Assembly (NCBI GenBank): GCA_016200025.1
Contig: JACQFO010000001.1
Coordinates: 1-13,188, forward strand
Direction: 5' to 3'
DNA: 13,188 nt
DNA from: Nitrososphaerota archaeon
Lineage (GTDB): Archaea > Thermoproteota > Nitrososphaeria > Nitrososphaerales > Gagatemarchaeaceae
Under the pieces are notes generated by a model that saw nothing but the letters and a program-made list of their open reading frames with translations, made no database searches and was not told the DNA's origin. This document shows, in pieces, positions 1-6,243 of this stretch. A program made the translations under genes and the position numbers. Position 1 is the first letter of the stretch, and every line of letters starts with the position of its first letter.

Positions 1-911
1 GCGACGGGCATGTTGCTGACGTTGGCGACGAGGATCGTCCTCTCCATGAGGGGCCTGCCGCTCTTCGGGTCGATGAGCTCGGGGAACTCGACGAGGACTT
101 CGGTCATCTCGTTGCCGCGCTCGCCGCAGCCGATGTGGAAGACGACGCGGGCGTCGGCCCACTTCGCCACTGAGTGTAAGGTCACCGTTTTGCCCGTCCC
201 GAAGGCGCCCGGGATGGCGCCCGTTCCGCCCTTGGCCATGGGGAAGAAGGAGTCGATGACTCTCTGGCCGGTCATAAGAGGGATCTCGGGGTCGAGTCTC
301 TCGCGGGTGGGCCTGGGAGTCCGGACCGGCCACTTGTGGTAGAGCATCAGCTCGTGCTTCTTGCCCGACTTGTCTTCTGCGAAGACCACTTTCTCGTCCA
401 CCTTGTACTTTCCTGCCTTCGCCATCTCCTTGACCTTGACCTTCGGCATGGTGGGAGGGGCGAGGATCCTATGCTCGATGAGTGGTGTTTCCGGGACCGT
501 CCCCAGGACGCTCCCTCCTTCAATCTCATCGCCCTTCTTGACGGAGGGGGTGAAGGCCCAGTCCTTGTCGAACGGGATGGAGTTGGCTGTGACTCCCCTG
601 GTGATGAAGGCCCCGGCCTTCCTGGCTATGACGTCAAGGGGTCTTTGGAGGCCGTCGTAGATCGTGCCGATCATTCCGGGGCCGAGGGTCGTGGAGAGCG
701 GCTGGCCTGTTCCAAGCACCGGCTCGCCTGGTCGGAGGCCACTGGTCGACTCGTAGACCTGGACGAAAGCGATGTCGCCGGTGAGCTTGATTACCTCTCC
801 AATCAGCTTTTCCTCGCCGACCTGCGTCACCTCGTACATCTTCGAAGCGGCCATGCCCGAAGCCTTGACCGCGGGCCCAGAGATCCACTCTATCTTCCCT
901 TTGACTGGCAA
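1..911 (-). CDS. atpA: A-type ATP synthase catalytic subunit A (partial, C-terminus off the window)
   Basis: Catalytic subunit of the archaeal A1 head, which makes ATP at the cytoplasmic face of the membrane using the ion gradient. About 303 N-terminal residues of a protein usually near 590 are present; the gene continues past base 1. Visible in order: the N-terminal beta-barrel (GKIEWISGPAVKASG), the non-homologous insert typical of A/V-type A subunits (about residues 110-190), then the nucleotide-binding domain with P-loop GAFGTGKT and the following GCGERGNEMTEVL block. No ATG or GTG lies between the in-frame stop at 948-950 and the beta-barrel. TTG at 909-911 gives MPVKGKIEW and is the only reasonable start; a purine-poor AGGT lies about 8 bases upstream. 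It follows subunit E by 93 bases in the same direction, and an A+T-rich CATTAAAAGG in that gap could be an internal promoter. Confidence 0.95.
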   Translation of the reverse strand, partial: MPVKGKIEWISGPAVKASGMAASKMYEVTQVGEEKLIGEVIKLTGDIAFVQVYESTSGLRPGEPVLGTGQPLSTTLGPGMIGTIYDGLQRPLDVIARKAGAFITRGVTANSIPFDKDWAFTPSVKKGDEIEGGSVLGTVPETPLIEHRILAPPTMPKVKVKEMAKAGKYKVDEKVVFAEDKSGKKHELMLYHKWPVRTPRPTRERLDPEIPLMTGQRVIDSFFPMAKGGTGAIPGAFGTGKTVTLHSVAKWADARVVFHIGCGERGNEMTEVLVEFPELIDPKSGRPLMERTILVANVSNMPV

Positions 912-1004
912 GAAAGAACCTGCTCGACCGTCGAAATTGTCAGCCTTTTAATGTTTAGAGAGATTGGAACGAATTGGGATGCAGATGGGGCCCGCCATCT
1001 GAAC

Positions 1005-1601
1005 CTATGTGCCGGTCAGGAGACCGGCGACATCTTTCCTGAGGTCGGGCCTCATCCTTTCCATGCGAGCCTCGAACGTGTTGTCGAACTTCACGGAGCC
1101 GTTCGCGGTCGTCAGGACGACGCCCCCTGTGGCATCGATGGCTTTCTCGTCTAGGGTCAGCTTGACCTGGCCTCCGTTGAGCTTGCGGACCACACCTGAG
1201 ACGACCTTCCTGTCCTTCGAGTTGCAATAGACCGCGGCCTTGGGCCCGATCACTTCCAAGCCCTCCTCCACAAGTTGAAAGATAGACTTCTCCTGTTGGG
1301 CCCCTAGGGAACCCGAGAGCTCTTTCATCGCCGTGTCGAAGGCCTCGTTGACAGCCCTCTCCAGGGACCTAAGCTGTGCGTTCCTTGTTTCAAGCTCCGC
1401 CGCGCCGATGATTTGCCTTTTCAGAGACTCAGACTGTTTGACGCTCGTCTCGAGGATCTTTGCTACCGCCATTCCGGTCTCCTTCCGGGCGGCCTCTATC
1501 TTGGCGAGAGCCTGGGTCTTCCCGTCCGCCAAGTCGGAGAGGACCTCAGCTTCGAACTCTCCTGACACCTTTTCCAGCGTATCAGTGGCGGCTTTGCTCA
1601 A
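1005..1601 (-). CDS. atpE: A-type ATP synthase subunit E (peripheral stalk)
   Basis: Peripheral-stalk subunit that pairs with subunit H as a long coiled coil and holds the A1 head still against the rotor. The 198-residue length fits the family. The N-terminal half (to about residue 90) is charged and helical, with heptad-like spacing. The C-terminal half is mixed alpha/beta and has the family-like EEGLEVIGPKAAVYCN and GGVVLTTANGSVKFDNTFEARMER (split here) segments near the end, the latter typical of the E C-terminal head. The start is TTG (1599-1601), with AGGAG roughly 12 bases upstream. It begins 5 bases after the stop of subunit F, which implies one transcript and probable translational coupling. 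Confidence 0.93.
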   Translation of the reverse strand: MSKAATDTLEKVSGEFEAEVLSDLADGKTQALAKIEAARKETGMAVAKILETSVKQSESLKRQIIGAAELETRNAQLRSLERAVNEAFDTAMKELSGSLGAQQEKSIFQLVEEGLEVIGPKAAVYCNSKDRKVVSGVVRKLNGGQVKLTLDEKAIDATGGVVLTTANGSVKFDNTFEARMERMRPDLRKDVAGLLTGT

Positions 1602-1606
1602 CCGTC

Positions 1607-1903
1607 TCAGACTCCTAGTATCGCCCTCAGCATCGCTCTGTACTCCACCTTCTCCTTCTTGCTTCCGGGGCCGGGGACCTCGTAAATCAGCGGGATCGCC
1701 TTCTTAGACTTGATTGCGGCGAGCTCGTCCCAGATCGGCGTGGCAACGTCGTCGCTGACCATGATCAAACCCACCTTCGGGTCCTGGACGAGCTTCCTGA
1801 TCTTCTCAAGGGCGGCGGAGGATGAAGAGGCATATTCTCCGCTCACGCCGGAGAGGACGAACCCTGTCACGAAGGCCTTCCCTCCAATAGCTACGACTTT
1901 CAT
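1607..1903 (-). CDS. atpF: A-type ATP synthase subunit F (central stalk)
   Basis: Small central-stalk subunit of 98 residues, the usual size for archaeal subunit F (NtpG/AhaF). It opens with the Rossmann-like strand MKVVAIGGKAFVTGFVLSGV, as in other F subunits, and carries the GLIMVSDDVA strand-turn and the IPLIYEVPGPGSKKE segment near residue 75 that matches the conserved 'P.i.eiPs...' element. The ATG start overlaps the stop of the upstream H gene by four bases (ATGA), a strong sign of coupling. Gene order H-F-E-A is compact. Subunits I, K/c, C, B and D are not on the upstream side in this window. Confidence 0.93.
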   Translation of the reverse strand: MKVVAIGGKAFVTGFVLSGVSGEYASSSSAALEKIRKLVQDPKVGLIMVSDDVATPIWDELAAIKSKKAIPLIYEVPGPGSKKEKVEYRAMLRAILGV

Positions 1904-2229
1904 TGTTGGACTCCGAGCAGACGTCCGACGACGTACTCCGCGGCCTTCGTCTTCCTCCGAGAGATCGAACTCTCGAAGTTCTTCAGGTCGGCCTGGCCCT
2001 TTGCCCTGATCGCTTCTGCCTGCTTCTCTGCCTCTGCCTTCGCCTTGGCGATGCGCTCGGAGGCGAACTGCTGGGCCTTCGATAATGCCGAAGACTTGGC
2101 GGAGGCTGCCCAGTCTCCTGCGTCCTTGACCACCTTCTTCTTTGAATCAACGGCTTCCAGTCTTGCCGACTCGAGCTCGGCCTCGAACTCCACGAGGGCC
2201 TTGATTGTGTCCTGGATGGCCGAACTCAT
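1900..2229 (-). CDS. atpH: A-type ATP synthase subunit H/G-like coiled-coil peripheral stalk protein
   Basis: A highly charged, almost entirely helical protein (109 residues from this start) rich in Ala, Lys, Glu and Gln, as expected for subunit H (AhaH). H forms the right-handed coiled coil with subunit E and links the head to the membrane. Identification rests on composition, length and its position directly ahead of F and E. Start choice: a GTG at 2251-2253 would add eight residues, but a TATA box TTTAATTA sits at 2263-2270, so transcription should begin near 2239, downstream of that GTG. The ATG at 2227-2229 is therefore preferred and would have a leader of about 10 bases. Confidence 0.85.
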   Translation of the reverse strand: MSSAIQDTIKALVEFEAELESARLEAVDSKKKVVKDAGDWAASAKSSALSKAQQFASERIAKAKAEAEKQAEAIRAKGQADLKNFESSISRRKTKAAEYVVGRLLGVQQ

Positions 2230-2262
2230 TGAAACAGCCTTTTCGTCTGCCACTGGTTTGCG

Positions 2263-2270
2263 TAATTAAA
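2263..2270 (-). promoter_or_regulatory. TATA box of the ATPase operon
   Basis: TTTAATTA on the minus strand, about 24 bases before the expected transcription start near 2239. It decides the start of subunit H in favour of the ATG at 2229. A perfect 12-base palindrome lies just upstream (2292-2303). Confidence 0.6.
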
Positions 2271-2291
2271 CGTTCTCGAGTTTGTGAGGCC

Positions 2292-2303
2292 TCTGACGTC
2301 AGA
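2292..2303. promoter_or_regulatory. 12-base perfect palindrome, candidate operator
   Basis: TCTGACGTCAGA is its own reverse complement. It lies 21 bases upstream of the TATA box of the ATPase operon, where archaeal activators often bind. No regulator can be named, and a chance occurrence is possible. Confidence 0.3.
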
Positions 2304-2323
2304 AGCCGGGGGACGGCCAGAAT

Positions 2324-2504
2324 TTAGAAGCCCAGGAAAAGGAATTGGGCGAGGGTTCCGATGAGCATTGCGACCCATCCGAGGAATTCATTCAGCATTT
2401 CTTTCCAATCCCAAGCCGTGACATCGGTGGTTCTCACTATCCAGAAATGGATAGATTGCCAGGAATGCACCCACTCCCACCAAGATAATCCCAAGCAGGG
2501 ACAT
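2324..2504 (-). pseudogene. Small two-helix membrane protein, interrupted by a frameshift
   Basis: Not a recognised family. An ATG at 2502-2504 opens a frame beginning MSLLGIILVGVGAFLAIYPF, a clear hydrophobic helix, which then runs into polar, unlikely sequence. In the neighbouring frame the continuation reads WIVRTTDVTAWDWKEMLNEF followed by LGWVAMLIGTLAQFLFLGF and TAA at 2324-2326, a second clear hydrophobic helix. Removing one T from the TTT run in CCATTTCTGG (about 2435-2445) joins the two into a 59-residue hairpin membrane protein. The shift may be a real mutation or a homopolymer base-calling error. It lies between the NAC gene and the ATPase operon, in the same direction. It is not the rotor c subunit: it lacks the glycine-rich helices and the buried acidic residue. 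Confidence 0.5.
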
Positions 2505-2558
2505 GCAATTCTCGCGATGACCTAGAGCTCATTAGCGTTCTCTGTGCTATGTGGGACC

Positions 2559-2891
2559 CTACGAAGTCAACTTCAGTATGGCCCGGGCGACCTCGCCATC
2601 GGACTGCTCCAGGGCTGCCACCGCCTTCTCCCTGCTCACGCCCGCCTGCTGCTGCACCAGGAGGACGTCCTCCTCGTTGAAGGCTTTCTTCTCGACCTCC
2701 ACCTCCTCGACTTCGCCAATGACCTGAAAGACCCTGTTACCCTGGGCGTTGACCTCCGACACGGTGGCGTTCGTAATGTGCATCTCCTTCCCAGAGGCCC
2801 TGATGATGACTTCCTCCACATCAGGAATCTCCTTCATGTCGATCCCCATCCTGTCCATCATACGCCTTGCGTTCCGATTGTCCATCTTCAT
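2559..2891 (-). CDS. nac: Archaeal nascent polypeptide-associated complex protein (NAC)
   Basis: 110 residues, the normal size of archaeal alpha-NAC, which forms a homodimer that binds nascent chains at the ribosome exit tunnel. The basic N-terminus (NARRMMDRMGIDMKEIPDV) is the ribosome-contact segment. The NAC barrel follows at about 25-70 (EEVIIRASGKEMHITNATV...VFQVIGEVEEVEVE). A UBA domain closes the protein (FNEEDVLLVQQQAGVSREKA...SDGEVARAILKLTS). The ATG start overlaps the stop of the upstream PUA gene (ATGA), so the two are almost certainly one transcript; this pairing fits two proteins that act around the ribosome. Confidence 0.95.
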   Translation of the reverse strand: MKMDNRNARRMMDRMGIDMKEIPDVEEVIIRASGKEMHITNATVSEVNAQGNRVFQVIGEVEEVEVEKKAFNEEDVLLVQQQAGVSREKAVAALEQSDGEVARAILKLTS

Positions 2892-3355
2892 CTTTCCAGA
2901 CCGTCTCTGACCTTAACAGCCACCCCAGACTTAAACAGTTTCATGTGCCTGCCATTGATGACCGCCATCCCGACCCCCAGCACCTTTCCCTTGCCGTCCA
3001 CGACCGCTACCTCGCCCTTCGGGTAGACGTTCTTTCCTGCGGACCTTACGAACTTGCAGAAGACTGACTTGCCCCCTCTGACGAACCCCTCCGTCTCGGG
3101 CGCGACCTCCACGAAGTTCTCCTTGAACCTCGAGCTTCTGGCGAGGAGAGTGGCCCCGTAGACCGTGAGGGCCATGGCACCGCTGGGCTTCACTGTCGCG
3201 ACGAGCTTGTGGCCGTGAAAGACGAGCTTCACCCTGCCGGACCTCCTCGAATAGACCAACCTCATCCCATCCTTGGGGAGGGCCCTGCTCACCCCCTTTC
3301 CGAAGATGTAGTCCACCATGATCGAAAGGCGGCGGTTCTCACCTGGCGTGTCCAA
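2888..3355 (-). CDS. PUA-domain RNA-binding protein
   Basis: 155 residues. The C-terminal half (about 75-150) is a PUA domain, with EGFVRGGKSVFCKFV, the KGEVAVVDGKGKVLGVGMAV core and the 'G.AVKVRDG' ending. The N-terminal half is the archaeal pre-PUA module (VDYIFGKGVSRALPKDG, then YSRRSGRVKLVF), as found in small free-standing archaeal PUA proteins proposed to act on tRNA or rRNA; the exact substrate is unknown. The start is TTG at 3353-3355, preferred over the ATG at 3317-3319. Homologous proteins extend upstream of that VDYIFG segment, and a minus-strand TATA box TTTTATC (3379-3385) lies 27 bases from the TTG, fitting a leaderless message. It heads a two-gene unit with NAC and is divergent from the membrane-protein gene. 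Confidence 0.85.
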   Translation of the reverse strand: MDTPGENRRLSIMVDYIFGKGVSRALPKDGMRLVYSRRSGRVKLVFHGHKLVATVKPSGAMALTVYGATLLARSSRFKENFVEVAPETEGFVRGGKSVFCKFVRSAGKNVYPKGEVAVVDGKGKVLGVGMAVINGRHMKLFKSGVAVKVRDGLER

Positions 3356-3378
3356 TCGGTCCGCGACGCTGGTCTGAC

Positions 3379-3385
3379 GATAAAA
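3379..3385 (-). promoter_or_regulatory. TATA box for the PUA-NAC unit
   Basis: TTTTATC on the minus strand, centred 27 bases before the TTG start at 3355. It is one half of a divergent promoter pair with the plus-strand box at 3410-3417. Confidence 0.6.
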
Positions 3386-3409
3386 GAGATTTGGCGTCTG
3401 CTCGCCGAC

Positions 3410-3417
3410 TTAAATAC
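3410..3417 (+). promoter_or_regulatory. TATA box for the membrane-protein gene
   Basis: TTAAATAC, centred 26 bases before the TTG at 3440, giving a leaderless transcript. This spacing is the reason the TTG was chosen as start. Confidence 0.6.
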
Positions 3418-3439
3418 GGAAACTGTCCAGCGGAGGACC

Positions 3440-3949
3440 TTGGTCTCTTCGATACTCATAGCCGTCCTCGCCTACGGGCACATACTCTCCGCAGTCGGTT
3501 GGCTAGGCGGTGGTCTGCTCATCACCTTCATAATCGGTCCCAACGTGAGGAAGCTTGCGCCCGCGGCGAGCCTGGAGTTCAACGCGAAGGTCCTGCCAAA
3601 GATCCTTACGTTCGTGCAAGCGATGATAGGGACTACCTTCCTCTTCGGACTTCTTCTCCTCTACGTCATCTCCGACGGAGATTATGCATGGCTGACGACA
3701 AGCCCCCAGGGGCTGGACGTCACGACCGGGATCGTAGTGGCCCTGATAACGTCGGCAGTGGTCTTCTCCGTGACCGTGCCATCGTTCAAGAAAGTGATTC
3801 AAATCGCCAACTCAGTAATCCAGGGCGGCCAGCAGGCGCCTCCTCCCGAGTTGATGAAATACGCGAAACGCGCGAGGCAGGGCTCTCTGATCGCCATCTC
3901 CCTCCTGTTCTTTGTCCTGGCGATGATGGTGGCCGCGGGCTTCACCTAG
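3440..3949 (+). CDS. Four-helix integral membrane protein (CopD/DUF2269-like)
   Basis: 169 residues with four strongly hydrophobic segments: about 4-33 (AVLAYGHILSAVGWLGGGLL), 56-76, 92-112 and 145-167. The first contains a His in 'YGHILSAVGWLGG', resembling the His-containing first helix of CopD- and DUF2269-type membrane proteins, some of which bind haem or copper. This likeness comes from recognition only and the function is unknown. The start is TTG at 3440. The frame is open far upstream, but the TATA box at 3410-3417 puts the transcript start at this codon, and the first helix begins here. It is 20 bases upstream of trm56 and may be co-transcribed with it. Confidence 0.75.
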   Translation: MVSSILIAVLAYGHILSAVGWLGGGLLITFIIGPNVRKLAPAASLEFNAKVLPKILTFVQAMIGTTFLFGLLLLYVISDGDYAWLTTSPQGLDVTTGIVVALITSAVVFSVTVPSFKKVIQIANSVIQGGQQAPPPELMKYAKRARQGSLIAISLLFFVLAMMVAAGFT

Positions 3950-3969
3950 ACGCGCGGCTGGGACCTGAG

Positions 3970-4497
3970 ATGGAGAGGAGCATCCGAGTCCTCCGAGTGG
4001 GACAGAGGTACGTGAGGGACGACAGGACGCTGACCCATCTATGCCTGGTATCCAGGGCCCTCGGAGCTGAAGCGATCTACCTGGAGGACGCGGAGAAGGA
4101 CGTGACAGGGACCCTGGCAGACGTGAACAGGACCTGGGGCGGAGACTTTCAGGTCATCCTGGGGTCGCCGTGGAGGAAGGTCCTCAAAGAGGCGAGGGAG
4201 GAGGGGAGGGCGGTGGTGCACCTGACCATGTACGGCATCCCCATTCAGGAGAAGGCGGCTGAACTTAGAAACCTCGAAAAGGTCCTGGTGGTCGTCGGGG
4301 GCCCCAAGGTGCCGGGAAGAGTCTATCATGAATCAGACTTCAACGTCTCTGTGACGTCTCAGCCCCACTCGGAGATCGCGGCCCTGGCGATAGTATTGCA
4401 TGAGATGCAGGGTGGAGAAGAGCTTAAGAGGACGTTTCAGAAAAGTAGGCTTCGGATCCTGCCTTCGGCCCGGGGCAAGAGGGTCGTCGAAACATGA
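3970..4497 (+). CDS. trm56: tRNA (cytidine(56)-2'-O)-methyltransferase Trm56
   Basis: An archaeal SPOUT methyltransferase (175 residues, the normal length) that uses S-adenosylmethionine to 2'-O-methylate C56 in the tRNA T loop. Recognisable family blocks are the N-terminal 'IRVLRVGQRYVRDDRTLTHL', the central VVHLTMYG, and the knot region VVVGGPKVP followed by FNVSVTSQPHSEIAALAIVL. ATG at 3970 is preceded by a GGGACCTGAG stretch. The stop overlaps the ATG of tfe by four bases (ATGA). Its known substrate position is of special interest here: the initiator tRNA gene 1.7 kb downstream has an intron in the T loop that pairs C56. Confidence 0.95.
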   Translation: MERSIRVLRVGQRYVRDDRTLTHLCLVSRALGAEAIYLEDAEKDVTGTLADVNRTWGGDFQVILGSPWRKVLKEAREEGRAVVHLTMYGIPIQEKAAELRNLEKVLVVVGGPKVPGRVYHESDFNVSVTSQPHSEIAALAIVLHEMQGGEELKRTFQKSRLRILPSARGKRVVET

Positions 4498-5003
4498 AGA
4501 TAGAATACGAGGACACATTTGTGAAGGTAGCCGGACTCATCGGCGGACCTGACTACGTCAGGGTAGCAAGGGCGCTGCTGAACAACGAGAACGCCACGGA
4601 CGAGGAAATCGCATCGGCGACGGGGTTGAAGATCAAGACCGTCAGGAAGTCGCTCTACGACCTCTTCGGCCGCAGCCTGATCACGGGCGTCAGGGTGAGG
4701 GACCCAAAGAGGGGATGGTTCGTGTACAGGTGGAAGGCCCAGAGGGACCAGACCGACGGGTTCATCCAGACTCAGAGGAAGAAGGTCCTGAACAGGTTGA
4801 AGCAGAGGCTCGACTACGAGGAGATGCACGAGTTCTACTTCTGCGGGACGACCACCTGCCTCACCCGGACCTTCGAAGATGCGATGGAGAATTTCTTCAA
4901 GTGCCCGACCTGCGGCAAGTCGCTGAACAGGCTTGACAACACAGAATTGAAGACCTCCCTCCGCTGGAAGATTAAGCAGTTGGAAGAGGAACTGGTGAAG
5001 TGA
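4494..5003 (+). CDS. tfe: Transcription initiation factor E alpha subunit (TFE)
   Basis: 169 residues, homologous to the N-terminal half of eukaryotic TFIIE-alpha. It stabilises the open complex with TBP, TFB and RNA polymerase. An extended winged-helix domain fills about residues 1-95 (VRVARALLNNENATDEEIAS, ATGLKIKTVRKSLYDLFGRS), followed by a linker helix and a zinc ribbon with Cys117, Cys122, Cys137 and Cys140, then a C-terminal helix. The first Cys pair is spaced CX4C (CGTTTC) instead of the usual CX2C, while the second is the normal CPTC. The gene overlaps trm56 upstream (ATGA) and the HD gene downstream (GTGA), so all three are translationally coupled. Confidence 0.95.
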   Translation: MKIEYEDTFVKVAGLIGGPDYVRVARALLNNENATDEEIASATGLKIKTVRKSLYDLFGRSLITGVRVRDPKRGWFVYRWKAQRDQTDGFIQTQRKKVLNRLKQRLDYEEMHEFYFCGTTTCLTRTFEDAMENFFKCPTCGKSLNRLDNTELKTSLRWKIKQLEEELVK

Positions 5004-5551
5004 GGCCCTCCGAGGAGGAGGCCCTAGCACTTCACAGGAAATACGGGAGCCACGAAGCGACCATCAGGCACTGCAAGACCGTGGCGAAGGTGTCTATGAT
5101 ACTCGCAGAGGAGCTGAAGAGGCGGGGAAAAAAGGTGGACTCGGGAGCAATCCTCGCCGGGGCGCTGCTCCACGACATCGGCAGGACCAGGACGCAGACT
5201 GTGAGGCACGGCGTGGAGGGGTCTGAGATCCTGAAGGATGAAGGGGTCGACCAGGACGTCCTACTGATTGTTCGCAGGCACGTCGGGGCGGGTATCTCGC
5301 CCGAGGAGGCGAAAGCCCTGGGATTTCCAGACCTGGGATACGTCCCAAGGACGACCGAGGAAGCGGTGGTCTGCTTCGCTGACAAGATGGTCGACGCCGA
5401 CAGGGTGAGGCCCTTCGAGGAAGAGGTGAAGAGGTTCGTCAGGAAGGGGCACGACGTGCCGAGGCTGTTGGCCCTGAGGGAGCGGGTCAGGTCGGAGCTT
5501 GGGCAGGACCCGGAAGCCCTGATCTTCGACAAGATTAAAGCGAGTGGCTAG
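5000..5551 (+). CDS. HD-domain metal-dependent phosphohydrolase (TIGR00295-like)
   Basis: 183 residues. The HD signature is visible: His24 (TIRHCKTVA), then the paired His58-Asp59 (LLHDIGRT), His around 90 in IVRRHVGAG, and an Asp in the CFADKMVDADR segment. It resembles the small archaeal HD proteins often found next to tfe and trm56; the substrate is unknown, with a nucleotide or phosphorylated compound likely. The start is GTG at 5000, overlapping the TGA of tfe (GTGA). A 38-codon cysteine-rich ORF follows 12 bases after the stop. Confidence 0.85.
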   Translation: MRPSEEEALALHRKYGSHEATIRHCKTVAKVSMILAEELKRRGKKVDSGAILAGALLHDIGRTRTQTVRHGVEGSEILKDEGVDQDVLLIVRRHVGAGISPEEAKALGFPDLGYVPRTTEEAVVCFADKMVDADRVRPFEEEVKRFVRKGHDVPRLLALRERVRSELGQDPEALIFDKIKASG

Positions 5552-5563
5552 GGGAGCGGACAC

Positions 5564-5680
5564 ATGGCCGCTTGCATCTGCAGGTCCTGCAGGCACAGGG
5601 ACTACGAAAGCTGTGGCAGGTGCAGTTGCTGCTCGTATCACAGGTGCGCGTGCATGCCGAACCCGGTTTCTCTGGGCTGA
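5564..5680 (+). CDS. 38-residue cysteine-rich small protein, nine Cys and two His
   Basis: Unrecognised and too short for routine gene calling. ATG at 5564 follows a strong GGGGAG ribosome site at 5551-5556 (7-base spacing) and the frame ends TGA at 5678-5680. Cys at 4, 6, 9, 17, 20, 22, 23, 28 and 30 with His at 11 and 26 give CXC, CX2C, CC and CXC spacings: 'CICRSCRHRDYESCGRCSCC' is the core. This density of ligands suggests a small zinc (or copper/iron) binding fold. There is no signal peptide or membrane segment, so it should be cytoplasmic. Its place as last member of the trm56-tfe-HD run, 12 bases after the HD stop, argues for co-expression. Function unknown. The strong ribosome site and Cys pattern argue against chance, but the length leaves doubt. 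Confidence 0.65.
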   Translation: MAACICRSCRHRDYESCGRCSCCSYHRCACMPNPVSLG

Positions 5681-5702
5681 AACTAACGACGACGATGGCT
5701 GC

Positions 5703-5708
5703 TTATTA
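5703..5708 (+). promoter_or_regulatory. TATA-like element of the decayed endonuclease gene
   Basis: TTATTA, centred about 25 bases before the ACG at 5730, the presumed former start codon. The spacing matches the leaderless pattern seen elsewhere in the window. Confidence 0.4.
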
Positions 5709-5729
5709 CCTCACGGCGACTGCCTTCGC

Positions 5730-6117
5730 ACGACCGAATTCCCTCTTGGCAATCAGGACCCGTATGAAGTTGGATGGCTTACGGGTCTGGTCGATGGAGA
5801 AGGATTCATTCACGTTCACTATGGGAGAAGTCGAGGGACTGCACACCCCGGAATCAGAATTTTATTGCACCACCAAAGAAATAATCATCGAGGCCTGCAG
5901 AATCATGGGCGTGAACCCGTATCCTCGCAGAGACCATGGATTGTTGCTGGGTTGGTACGCACAGGCTTCGGAGCTGAAGGCTATCAGGATACTGCGTATC
6001 ATCGCTCCACATCTGACCGAGCCCTCGAAGAGATGTCGCGCAGAGAGAATCCTTGAAGTCTTCGGAGATTGTGGAAGCATCAGGGGCAGAATTCCTTCTG
6101 CCGAGTTTTTCGAGTGA
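5730..6117 (+). pseudogene. Decayed single-motif LAGLIDADG homing endonuclease
   Basis: One frame gives PYEVGWLTGLVDGEGFIHVH, with the LAGLIDADG motif as GWLTGLVDGEG, then breaks down. The next frame continues with the rest of the domain: CTTKEIIIEACRIMGV, SELKAIRILRIIAPHL and CRAERILEVFGD, ending at TGA 6115-6117. The frames join if one T is removed from the TTTT run at 5860-5863. There is no ATG, GTG or TTG in frame upstream of the motif. ACG at 5730 would give (M)TEFPLGNQDPYEVGW and has a TATA-like box 25 bases ahead, so an ATG-to-ACG change is likely. A reconstructed protein of about 128 residues would fit a homodimeric single-motif enzyme. It is free-standing and directly precedes the intron-rich initiator tRNA. 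The frameshift alone could be a sequencing error; with the lost start, decay is more likely. Confidence 0.75.
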
Positions 6118-6152
6118 TGCCCTCAGCCGACAAGGCTGCGAACTGCGAGAAG

Positions 6153-6160
6153 AATATAAG
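6153..6160 (+). promoter_or_regulatory. TATA box of the initiator tRNA gene
   Basis: AATATAAG, centred 28 bases before A1 of the tRNA at 6185, so the primary transcript should start within a few bases of the mature 5' end. Confidence 0.65.
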
Positions 6161-6203
6161 GCCCAGACTTCGAAGCGTCTCTGAAGCGAGGTGGGGAAGC
6201 CAG

Positions 6204-6222
6204 TCCCTCACAAGGGGGCTAG
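6204..6222 (+). other. tRNA-iMet intron 1 (19 nt, D loop, between G18 and G19)
   Basis: BHB: exon AGCC (6199-6202 region, just before the cut bulge) pairs perfectly with intron GGCT (6217-6220). Bulges are AG|T (6202-6204) and AG|G (6221-6223). The intron-internal stem is CCCT/AGGG with loop CACA. Excision restores the D-loop GG pair (18-19). Confidence 0.85.
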
Positions 6223-6243
6223 GTACATCCCGGCGGGCTCATA

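Noticed and set aside
336..1154. Long open frame on the plus strand over the ATPase A and E genes
   Set aside because: It is antisense to genes with strong family motifs, has no homologous features, and exists because high G+C removes stops.
2324..2504. Possible A-ATPase c (proteolipid) subunit in the gap before subunit H
   Set aside because: Two short helices are present, but without the glycine-rich packing motifs or the membrane-embedded Glu/Asp expected of a c subunit.
3209..3439. N-terminal extension of the membrane protein
   Set aside because: It is antisense to the PUA protein, polar and non-homologous, and lies upstream of the TATA box at 3410-3417.
3391..3969. Upstream extension of the Trm56 frame through the membrane-protein gene
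   Set aside because: It is the wrong frame of a clear four-helix membrane protein; homology to Trm56 begins just after the ATG at 3970.
5572..5729. Alternative long reading frame leading into the endonuclease relic
   Set aside because: It overlaps the Cys-rich ORF in another frame and does not contain the LAGLIDADG motif; the motif is in a different frame starting near 5730.
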